From NCBI RefSeq assembly GCF_021155765.1, contig NC_060117.1:1000501-1064500 (forward strand): a DNA stretch of 64,000 nt, written 5' to 3'. The notes under the pieces were generated by a model. That model searched no databases, was not told the origin of the DNA, and saw only the letters and a list, made by a program, of their open reading frames with translations. Made by a program: the position numbers and the translations under genes. Of this stretch, positions 40,094-49,200 are shown one piece after another. Every line of letters begins with the position of its first letter. Positions within the stretch are counted from its first letter, which is position 1. This DNA comes from Diprion similis (taxonomy: Eukaryota; Arthropoda; Insecta; Hymenoptera; Diprionidae).

Positions 40094-43000
40094 ATTCGAA
40101 ACTTCCTCCTCGTATACAATTACGAAAGCATTATTGAGCAATCTTGTTAGTCGGAAATAGTAAATATTTTACCGTTTCTTTCCTTATCATCATTATCTTT
40201 ATCTTTATTGGAGTCAATTCTATTATTGTGTTTTTTCATTGGTATTATTTTCACTGTTATTTATTAATTAATATTTTTTTTTTCGCGTGAGTGTTTTTTT
40301 TTATTTTCATTTTTCAACGAACTCGTATAATATACATATACATATGCATATGTATATACGTATATTGTACAACGAGGAAGATAATGTTACAGTATTGTAA
40401 CAGTTGAAAGAAACAAAAAGAAAAAGGAAAACGAACCTTATATATAATATATATTCATTTGTATAATATATAAATCGAATTTAACTTGAACAAATATAAA
40501 AAAAATCGAAGAAAATGGCCGCCATGGATCCGGTTGACATCGCAAATTTTCTTGCTCAGGAACTCTTCTATCATCAGGTATAACGACAATTGTATAAAAT
40601 AAGGACGGTAATAAAGATTACGACGACGACGATGATTACGATGATGATGACGATGATGATGATGAATAGAGTTTGGAACGAAAGAATAAAGTGATACGCA
40701 CTAAAAATAAATGCGTAAACTCGGCACAAACGTCGTGCATAGATATAAATTAACTAAACGAAATGAACGCGGAGAGAGAGAAAGAGTGATTGAGAGAGCG
40801 GGGAAATTTTGCATGATCAGTGAATTGCAAAAACAAAGATATTATGGTGCAAAACGAGTGAGATTGAAAGAGGGGAGGAGAGATGTTAGTTTCTCCTTCG
40901 TTTCGGAGGCAGAAAATTACAAGTCTAGTCGAAGCATGGATGTACCTACCAACATATATTTACAACGTATGCGGCAGTGTGTGTGAGTGTGTATTTATAG
41001 AGAGAGAGAGAGCGAGAGGAGAGAAACAGTTGGAGGTATATAACGCATTTGCGCGACTTCTGTTTTACTTTGCTCCTTCGCAAACGTATCCCTCCTTTTG
41101 CTGTGTTTGGGAAGATTTCTGCTATTGGATTTCGAACGTTCGAGGATCTTGTTGGGGAAGAATAAATGAAAATATAAGGAAACCAACAATAAGGCTGACG
41201 TGAAATGAATAAGAATTTTAAGAATCGGCGCTTGGTTATTTCTTTTTTCTTCTTGCCTCCCTCTTTTCCTTTCTCAAAAGGAATCGAGTGAAAAAGTAAA
41301 CGCTAATCAAGTAGCGAGTCTTTTTGGTATTATTATTATTATCATTATTATCATCATTATTATCATCATTATCATCATCATTATTATGATTATACACACG
41401 TTTAAAACGTTGGAATGGTTGGGTAATTTTCGGAACATGATATTATGCATGGGCGAAGCAGCAATTCGTGGTATGTAATACAGCCGTTCGTTTCCAGGAG
41501 ACGTTCAATTGAAATAACGTCAATGATAAATTTAACATCCGTATGCGATTGTGCGTATTTATATGGATGCATGTACGTATGTATGTATGCTTTTGGTCGG
41601 TTGATAACTTATCTTTATACGTGCTGCACGTACACAGTTTATATCTGCTGTATACACATATTCATAATAACAATAACAACAACAACAATAATAATAATAA
41701 TAAAGTGATGCGCGCATCACTGATACATTTTTTACTCACTCTTAACTTTGGGATATGGTTATTGTAATGTATAACAATGTATGCATTGTTGAAATGATAA
41801 TTGATTTGAAGAAAGAAAAAAAAAAAAAAAAAAGAATGAGGAGAGCGAGGATAGATTTAATACTTTATTGAAAGGACGGGAAAAATATGTTGTCATTGAA
41901 TTATCTCATTCGCCAATCGAACCGTCAATTTATTAAAATTAATATTTTTCCTTTTTTATTCCAGCTCGTATCGCTCGACGGTCTTCACAGCGGAGTACCG
42001 ACAAGAACAACACCAACGCTTACACCTACAACGCTGCGCAGCATAGAGCAAACGTTTTTGGAACTCACAAGCGAGTCTGCATCTCACAGCCGAGAGGCTG
42101 GATTTGTACCGCCTTTGGTAGAACCTTCGCAGCCGACGCCGGCCCAAACTCAAAACCCGGGTCATCACCACAACAACAATAACAACAACAACAACAACAA
42201 CAACAACCATAATCATCAGCAAGTAAACGCCAACGGCCTGCTTGTTCCTGTTGTCGATAATCAACAACAGTCTCAGACTCAGACGAGTAACAACCAGTCA
42301 CCGAATCAGCCGCAACAGACAAGGCGCAACATGGGTGGACGAAGGCCCACTAGGACCGTCGGCATGAGTCCTGAAGAGGAGGAACGGCGACAGGTCAGGC
42401 GCGAGAGGAACAAAATGGCAGCAGCCAGGTGCCGCAAGCGGAGGATGGATCACACCAATGCCCTTCTTGAGGTAAGAGCAACGCTCGCTGTCTTCCAAAT
42501 ATTTTTTCTATTGCGGTCGATGAAAATTTTTTTCGCACACTCTGCCTATCCATGCTTCTCGGTATCGCAAGCAAATTTTATCTTCGACGGTATAAATTTA
42601 CTTCTGGATTTACTCAACTTTTGAAGTTTGTTGTTTCCTGAATGTATCCTTTTTTTTTTTACACTCAAGAGTCTAATCTAATTTGAGTCCATTCTAAAAA
42701 AAAGATTCACACTTGGACTAATCACTCTGCACAGAGAAGTAGAGAAACGAATCGGTGGTTTTGCGTACGACTGATAAATCTCTGTGGTGAAATGAGTCAG
42801 TTTCCTACTTTGGAATGAGAATATATTACAGTCATACAGATGGCTTAGAGGCACCGATGACAAGTACGTGTATATTTAGAGAAAAAAAAAAAAAACACTA
42901 ATAATAATGAATAAATAAAGAAAACACACAATCTCATGGTCGTTTATCTTTTTCCTTCTATTATAGGAAACCGAGGGCTTGGAGCAAAAGAGGCAGAATC

Positions 43001-43560
43001 TACAGGACGAGATAACGCAGCTCAGACAAGCCAAGGATGAACTGGAGTTCATACTGGAAGCGCACAGGGCTGTTTGTCGTTTGAGAGCCTCTTCGCCGCC
43101 GGACGTAAAGCCGGATATAAAACCGATCGAACTGCAGCCTTCGCAGCAACATCAACATCAACAGCAGCAACATCAGCAACAACAGCAACAACAACAACAA
43201 CAGAGCGACAATGATTTTGCGGAACCTATTCCCAGGGCGGCCATAGCGACGGGGAAGCCGAACAGACCGAATTCCCTACCGATATTCAACGAGCCTAAGG
43301 AGAGACCCGACAGCCTGCAATTCAAGACTGTAGAAACACCGGCCTTTATGAAAACCGTACCCGAAGTTGCCGGCGTGCCGATAACGACACCCTCCAGTGG
43401 CATACCATTCAATTTTGAGTCGTTGATGGAGGGAGGAACCGGACTTACGCCTGTTTCTACTCCCCTCATTCCGTCGTGCTCTTCCCAACAGAGGAGCAAC
43501 CTTTCCGCCGTCGATCTCAGTTCCCCTGACGCCAATCCACCGAAGTTGGTCAGCTTGTGA
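19456..43560 (+). CDS. kay: kayak, Fos-family bZIP transcription factor (whole locus)
   Basis: Kayak pairs with Jun to form AP-1, a nuclear activator downstream of JNK and ERK (established knowledge). The shared body is exon 41965-42471 (169 codons) plus 42967-43560 (197 codons and stop), joined in phase 0. Three alternative coding first exons also end in phase 0: A 19456-19599 (predicted 414 aa), B 25301-25477 (425 aa), C 40515-40577 (387 aa). The body carries the Fos-specific [14 protein letters not shown] block, with proline-directed threonines as likely kinase sites, then poly-Asn and Gln-rich stretches. Next is the basic region [16 protein letters not shown], and the zipper starts at the exon boundary ([14 protein letters not shown] ... 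[12 protein letters not shown]). The C-terminal [14 protein letters not shown] resembles the Fos C-terminus. Intron A is about 22 kb and holds promoters B and C. Confidence 0.95.
20176..20307. mobile_element. probable small MITE-like element
   Basis: Ends CCCTTTCAGTC (20176-20186) and GACTGAAAGGG (20297-20307) form an 11-bp perfect terminal inverted repeat around about 110 bp of AT-rich, non-coding DNA. Short length and terminal inverted repeats suggest a MITE. No clear target-site duplication was seen, so the class is uncertain. Confidence 0.45.
23278..23364. repeat. poly-A followed by (AAAC)n microsatellite
   Basis: About 25 A followed by some 16 AAAC units. This pattern can mark the 3' tail of an old retroposed sequence, but no body is recognisable upstream. 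Confidence 0.9.
24060..24310 (+). repeat. degenerate dispersed repeat copy
   Basis: Contains strings such as ATCCATTATGGCGGACGAAA, GGGGATTTTCGGGTCGCTGA and ACGAACCTGAAATCAGAT. I recognise this combination as typical of a widely dispersed arthropod repeat family (from memory, not checked). It happens to hold a 98-codon open frame with no protein-like character, so I call it repeat, not gene. Confidence 0.55.
24481..25300 (+). promoter_or_regulatory. kayak promoter B and 5' UTR
   Basis: Upstream of first exon B: an inverted CCAAT (GATTGG, 24481), a perfect CRE TGACGTCA at 24517-24524 directly after AAGATGGCGG (YY1-like), and a TATA-like TATATA at 24746-24751, which would place transcription start near 24775-24785. 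A second partial CRE (ACGTCA) lies near 25103. CRE plus TATA is reminiscent of vertebrate FOS promoters; no serum response element (CC(A/T)6GG) was found. Confidence 0.6.
25301..25477 (+). CDS. kay: kayak alternative first coding exon B
   Basis: Encodes 59 residues starting [20 protein letters not shown], with a proline run (YPPPPPRPS) and ending [12 protein letters not shown] at a GTGAGC donor. Phase 0 fits the acceptor at 41965. The ATG follows a TATA- and CRE-containing promoter by about 520 bp. Linkage to kayak is inferred from phase and position; the exon is compositionally protein-like. Confidence 0.75.
28369..28376. promoter_or_regulatory. perfect CRE (TGACGTCA)
   Basis: Palindromic CREB/ATF and Jun-ATF site inside the kayak intron, one of a pair about 670 bp apart with 29040-29047. 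They flank an ATG-containing, donor-terminated candidate exon at 28773-28937. Confidence 0.5.
29040..29047. promoter_or_regulatory. perfect CRE (TGACGTCA)
   Basis: Second intronic CRE of the pair; see 28369-28376. Function is inferred from sequence only. Confidence 0.5.
30007..30054. repeat. (AT)n microsatellite
   Basis: About 24 uninterrupted AT dinucleotides within the kayak intron. Confidence 0.95.
33275..33350. repeat. (GA)n-rich tract
   Basis: Runs of GAGAGA interspersed with GTGAGA and GGGAGG. GA repeats can bind GAGA factor in insects and often mark promoters. This one lies just downstream of a CCAAT and AP-1 bearing, CpG-rich stretch at 32.8-33.1 kb. Confidence 0.8.
34028..34047. 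repeat. poly-G homopolymer (20 nt)
   Basis: Uninterrupted G run in the kayak intron. Confidence 0.9.
39014..39036. repeat. poly-C homopolymer (23 nt)
   Basis: Uninterrupted C run about 1.5 kb upstream of kayak first exon C. Confidence 0.9.
39362..39381. repeat. poly-G homopolymer (20 nt)
   Basis: Uninterrupted G run, 325 bp after the poly-C run at 39014-39036. On one strand the two runs are complementary. Confidence 0.9.
40515..40577 (+). CDS. kay: kayak alternative first coding exon C (short N-terminus)
   Basis: Encodes [21 protein letters not shown] (21 aa) and ends at a GTATAA donor, phase 0. Joined to 41965 it reads ...[14 protein letters not shown]. From memory this pattern (MDP[11 protein letters not shown] then [19 protein letters not shown]) is the usual N-terminus of insect kayak proteins, so this is the best supported of the three starts. 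There are two in-frame ATGs; the first, in AAAATGGCC, has the better context. Confidence 0.85.
41965..42471 (+). CDS. kay: kayak shared exon: transactivation region and bZIP basic region
   Basis: Acceptor TTTTTATTCCAG precedes [10 protein letters not shown]. The exon carries the conserved TP-rich motif, a 12-residue Asn run encoded by AAC/AAT repeats (about 42173-42210), a Gln/Ser-rich linker, the acidic SPEEEERRQ and the DNA-binding basic region with the N-x-x-A-A-A-R-C-R signature. The cysteine is the redox-sensitive Fos/Jun residue. The GTAAGA donor falls just as the leucine zipper begins. Confidence 0.95.
42967..43560 (+). CDS. kay: kayak final exon: leucine zipper and C-terminal region
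   Basis: Begins [18 protein letters not shown] and runs through the heptad-repeat zipper to [10 protein letters not shown]. Then comes a His/Gln tract encoded by CAA/CAG/CAT (about 43140-43203), followed by a Pro/Ser/Thr-rich tail with several TP/SP sites ([10 protein letters not shown]). It ends KLVSL before TGA at 43558-43560. Confidence 0.95.
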   Translation, partial: ETEGLEQKRQNLQDEITQLRQAKDELEFILEAHRAVCRLRASSPPDVKPDIKPIELQPSQQHQHQQQQHQQQQQQQQQQSDNDFAEPIPRAAIATGKPNRPNSLPIFNEPKERPDSLQFKTVETPAFMKTVPEVAGVPITTPSSGIPFNFESLMEGGTGLTPVSTPLIPSCSSQQRSNLSAVDLSSPDANPPKLVSL

Positions 43561-46294
43561 CGCCAGGCCGACGACGATAACAACCAAAACGACTCTCGGA
43601 TTGACGACGAGGACTACACGTCGGATTACGATAACGACGCCGAGTCACGCGAGGATTGATCATCTTATAATAACGAAGATTTATTCTTCCCGTGATTTAT
43701 TTTAATGTGTGTGTCTATTTTTTTTTTTTTTCATTTTTTTTTATTTTTTTTTATCTTTTCTCAGAATAGAATCGAATTTTAATCGCGTTGCAAGTGTTGG
43801 TCCGTAATACGATTCGGATATTGAAAGATTAATAGAAAGAAGAAGAAAAAGAAAAAGAAATAAAAAGTTGAAGGAAAAGTCGAAGAGAACGAGGCTCAGT
43901 TTTTATCTTTGAATTCGATTTTGCATAACGTGTCTTAGAAACGAGAGAGAGGACTGAAGATATTAAGAAGCCGCTCAAAAATCTTGGCTTAAATTATTAT
44001 CCCCCCCCCCCCCCCCCCCCCCACCCTACCCCACCATTCGATTTCTGTTCGATATACATACGATCACATGTATTATTTTCTCCGACAAAGGTAGATTGAC
44101 AGATAAATCAATACTTAGATGAATAGATGAGTAGATAAACAAACGGAGAAAAAGAAAATTGCGCTCAGACCCAATTTTTGCCCGAATTTCGTATCTTTTG
44201 TGCTTATTTTATTTTATTTTTTTATTTTTTATCCATTATCGAGCCAAATGACAGTAGATACAGTTTTATTATCGCCGCGTATCCTGTAGTTTATCGTTTG
44301 GTTTCACTTTTTTCGAAATTGTAACTTGGTGCTTGAAAACACCATGTTCGAATCCAAATAAAATATTTAAAAAGAAAAGTAGATATTCGCCGTGTGGCGG
44401 TATTTTCCCTAGAGAAAAAAAATCTAACGGAAACACGTGTTTATAAGCGAGTGATAATACGATAATATAATATAATATAATATAATATAATGATAATTGT
44501 AATTATAATTATAATTATAATTATTGAAGGATTTAAAACAAACTAGAGGTTAATAGTAATATTATTGTTAACGATAACAATATTGAATATTATATATGTA
44601 TCTATGGTATAAGTGAGGAAGAATGCTGAATTTTTATATTTTATGAAATATGTAATGTACATGTAAACATGTATAGATATTCGACACACCGTATTATACT
44701 ATATGTGTATATGTTTATGTATATGTGCAGGCAGACGCGACGAAAGTTTTGAATAATGTATTAGTCCAGTATATTATATAAATATGATAAACGCGTTTTA
44801 AGCTCAAGCATTGGCCATCACCCTTGAATCTAGGTTAAAAGTAGAATGAACGAAAGTAAGAAAACTAGAGCGACAATTTTGTAAAGCAAAAAAATGTGAT
44901 GTAATATCGTTCTCTTCTCTTTTTCGATCATTCGAATTGTGTATAAACACCATTGCATTGCGTTAAATTATAATACGAGATATGCTCACGCTCATCCCTC
45001 GAAATTGTTCCAATTTTTATACATATTTTATATGTATAAAGAGAATGCCAATAATTTTGCGTAATATATAATTAAATATACGTTATATCTTATACTTATA
45101 TGTTCAGAATAGAACTCAATGGAACGAGAGAAATGAAAAGAGAAACGCATGACGTGTGTGAAATCGAAGAAATTAGATGATTGGGGGTGAAAAAAGGGGG
45201 GTCGTGAAGATTTTCTTTTTTTTTTTCTTTCAACCTCTACAGGTGCTGTAAAATAACCGCAATATCATAAGACTGCCATGCCTTGATCTATATACTATAC
45301 ATATGTAAATTTATTTTGACATACAATATAAATCCAGATCTCTAAATCGTTTCTTTTTTCTTTCTATTAACAATTTTTCTTCGATCATTCACCGTCCTGT
45401 TCCAAAGTTTCTCGGCAGTATCTGCCAAATATGCAGAATATTTTAAGAGGAAAGAGAAAACGCTACCAGCAACCCGAACATGCCTCAATAAATATTTGTA
45501 CGATAATAATAATAATAATAATAATTAGACACGATAATTACCTATTAATAATAGTAATGTTTAAAAGTAATCCCTCCATGTATTAATATACTTGTGTACA
45601 CACGATACCATTTACGATTTGTATAGAGATATTTTCTGTAGAGAAGGAGGAAAAAATGTTTAAAGAAAGGAAAAGAAGAAGAGAAGAAACGAATTGAACC
45701 TTTCTTTGGATTTTTTCTTTTTTTATTCAATAGTACGCTGATCACTTTTAGCAATATTGTATTATTAATATATTTATATCCTGATTGACGGAACGTGTGC
45801 GAATTGTGGTCGGAGACTCGGAAACTAGTTAACCCCCCCCCCTTGCAATATTATTAATTGTGCACAGTATTCCCTGATTGTATATTATTATCTGGTATAA
45901 ACGTAGATGTAATTTTAATTCGTCTCCCTAAAAGTTCCGCAATTTCACACGATCATAACGTGAGCGCATGCTTCACGATTTGTCTTGTATCCCCTGAATC
46001 GCCTGTTTTTTTTTGTTTTTTTTTGAAAGGAAAAAAGAAAGAATAAAAAAAAAAAGAAGAAAATTGTACACACCATTGACGATGCAATATATTTTTGTTT
46101 AGTTTATCGCGTTTGCAATGTATTATTTTCTTTTTCGCACTTTTCACCTCGTCCTTATCAAATTTTCCTTAAATCTAACAGGTGAATACTATTAACAATA
46201 TTGTCATAAGTTTTTTTTTTTTTTTTTAGATTTATTCACGTATGTTGCATAAGTTACTATTTATACGAAATTAATTTATTTGAACTACTCATTA
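43561..46294. other. kayak 3' UTR and convergent intergenic DNA
   Basis: The kayak 3' UTR continues right. AATAAA signals are seen at 44357-44362 and 45487-45492. A poly-C run (44001-44022) lies in this UTR. On the opposite strand the mRRF2 3' end lies at 46295, with AATAAA equivalents (TTTATT on plus) at 46275-46280 and 46231-46236. The two genes converge. No other gene seen. Confidence 0.65.
44001..44022. repeat. poly-C homopolymer (22 nt)
   Basis: Uninterrupted C run about 440 bp beyond the kayak stop, in the likely 3' UTR. Confidence 0.9.
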
Positions 46295-49200
46295 TTAGTA
46301 TGCAAATCCCGTAACACGTTCTATTGCCTGGCGTTCCTCGAGCGCTCCCATCTCTTTGTAATGATTAAATTCTATGGAAAATGATCCTGCGCCTGACGTT
46401 AATGTTCTCAGGTGCCTCGAGTATCCAAGCAATTCTGACAAAGGTGTCAGGGCGTAGACGATCTGTAAAATTAGAAGGTTTGTTTGTTACGTGTAATTTG
46501 TAACTTGTTTTAGTATGAAAAATAATCATTCTCTCATGTTGAAATTAGTCTTTATTTTTCAACAGATCAATGTTACCTTGCTTCGACCACGAGATCCGAT
46601 CTGTTGTATTTGTGCTCTGCGTCTAGACAGGTCTGATATGACGAGGGATACCGTCTCTTCAGATGTCACTACTTCGAGCTGCATTATTGGCTCCAGAAGC
46701 GACGTTCCTCCTGTTCGCAGGAGCTGTAAAATTGGCAATTGAAATCGACTTGATACATTTTACGGACGAGCTAATCGTTCCATTGATTGCTGGGAGGTAG
46801 ACCAGCTCACAAAAAAAGACAAGATCAAGCTAAAGATGTGAATGATGGAAATGTGAGTGAATGGCGCGGTTCAAGAAGAGCAAAATTTTTGTTTCATCAT
46901 CACGACCAATCGTTATATTTTGAAGATTTGTTTTCGATAGAAAATTTCTTGTTCTTAGCAGTACTGTATCGGTATAAATTTGGAAATACGGCAAGAGACA
47001 TGACAAGCTGTCTGAATGGTATCGTCCGGCTACCTTTCTCTACTCTACAGCATCAGCGACAAGCCGCTGGAATATTGGTGCAAGCGACACTCGCAGACCG
47101 GAAGAGTTCGCAAGACATTGGATTCAGATCTTCTGGAAAATGTAAGTCAGCCTCACTTGAACGGTTCTTCTAACAAGTAATGAGACGACTCGTTTGATTT
47201 AAAAAGAAAAAGAAAAAAAAAAAAAAAAAAAACATTACACAGATCGTGGAACTGCAGGATTTGGAGAAATCGAGCAATGGAAACACGTTTATCGGATGTC
47301 CAGCTTCTCCAGAGCAATTGCTTGACATCCGTCTTCCGTTTCTCGTTATTGTCATCAAGAATATGAACGTCGAGTGCTGTTTTCAAGTCCAGGTAATTCG
47401 GCTGACAAGCTTTTAAATCTTGATTAGAGACTCTACATTACAGAGGCCGTTTTATACCCACTCAGATTATCGACACAAACGAAATCAGACATCATTTCCA
47501 CTTCTCCAGTGAGGGCTTCGAGAACAACGGGAGCGTAAGAGTACCTGTGATCAGTCGAGTCCACGTGAAGCTCCAGCCTGGATGGAACCGCCTTGAAATC
47601 AACCTCGAAGACCTGACAAGGAGGGCCTTCAACTCGGGGTACAAGGCGACTCAGAGGTTGGCGATATTCGCCAATTGTAGACTGCGGAGGATTTACTTCA
47701 TCGACAAACACTACGCTGACATGGAAATATCACCCGAACTCTGTCAGGCGTTTTTTCACCACTACATGCTGAAGTGGGGAATACATCTGAAGGAAGTTAC
47801 GACGAAGAGGAGCGAGCCAAACGAGCCTGTGGATCTGATTCGTTCCCACTTTCTGAGAGACATACAGATCAAGTCGGGAAAATTGATAAACGACTTTTTC
47901 GGCAAGACGAACACCAGCCTATCTAAAATTCTAGATTTTAAGAACAAGATGAGGCTCATGCTGTTCGCTATTCCCAGACTCGGAGGGTCTCGGATGCGTT
48001 CCGTGACTGCACAGGGTCGAGAGAGGCGGAAATTGCACAGGAGTCATGCCCACAGTTGCGGCTACTCTTTGTCACCAACCGGAAACAGGACCAGATCCAA
48101 TGACGACAAGATGGATAACATCAACGACACGCAAAATCAATTCGTGCATAGAGAGGCTGACAATGAGCCAAACTTTGGGCTGGACGTTTGGAAATCCCGA
48201 TACGAAACTCCAGGGGACACAATAAAACAAGTGAACGAAATCGTGCAGCCAGTAGTGATTCCTAAATGGAGCCTCAAGAAGTCTCGAAGACGTAAAGAAG
48301 CCGTTACAAAAATTTTTCAAGAGTCACAACGCGGTGATAAAGTCCCTGTAACATCTGGCAAAGTGGGATCAGTCAAGTCCGTTGTCAAAAGTACAATTAA
48401 TTGCGGGAATCGAAAAAAGGATGAAAGGTTTTACAACGCCGTGAGAAGTCTGGAGGTGACGTTGAACGAGATGCGAGTGATGTCCGAGGTGGAAAAATCC
48501 GGGAGGCAGAATGGCCTGCGAAAGAAATCTGAGATGAAGAAAAACAAGACTGAGACGGCGAAAAAAGGGTCCAGAAAACCGAAGTCGCTGTCGAAGGTGT
48601 CGAACGACGGTGAACGCATAAGGATTCCGGCAAAAATGGAATAAAATACTTCCGTCATACTCGCAGTGTGTTTACCTTCTGTACGCACTGCGTGATCGTT
48701 GCAGACACCATGGTACTCGAAGTTCCTTTCCCTATCTCAAGCCAATGAAGAGTTACTCCGACGTTAATGACAGGACAGCTAAGTTTTGGTCCGATGTTCA
48801 AAGCCGCGTTTACCCCTCTCTTCACGTGCTGCAATGTCCTGAGACTTATTGCGCTGGTGTGTGCAACGCAGTCAGGACTTTTGTCCAGCTTCAGGATATC
48901 CGCGCCCTTGTAGTTCGGCTCGATACTCATCGTCGTCTGTACGCTGTGATTGGTCGAGCCGATCCTGTGGCTTGTCACGTGAGTATCCTTCACCGCGGTC
49001 TGCAGGGTTTCCTTGTAGGCTATCTGCAAGGGTCCCAGGTCAACGTCTATCTTGAACTCTGATCTTATCCTTTCAGCGATAATCTCCAGATGCAATTCCC
49101 CCATGCCCGATAGCACCGTCTGTCCCGTCTCGGCGTCTTGGGTTACTCTCAAGCTGGGATCCTCCCTCTGAAGTTTCTCCAAAGCGATGTCAAGGGGAAC

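Larger units (their letters stand above)
25478..40514 (+). other. kayak intron, second part (15 kb)
   Basis: No conserved exon recognised. Notable contents: perfect CREs at 28369-28376 and 29040-29047, an (AT)n tract at 30007-30054, a GA run near 33275-33350, poly-G at 34028-34047, poly-C at 39014-39036, poly-G at 39362-39381, many AAT/TTA and AC microsatellites, and several AP-1 matches (26892-26898, 33012-33018). Long open frames here are low-complexity or open on both strands at once, which argues against coding. Confidence 0.55.
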
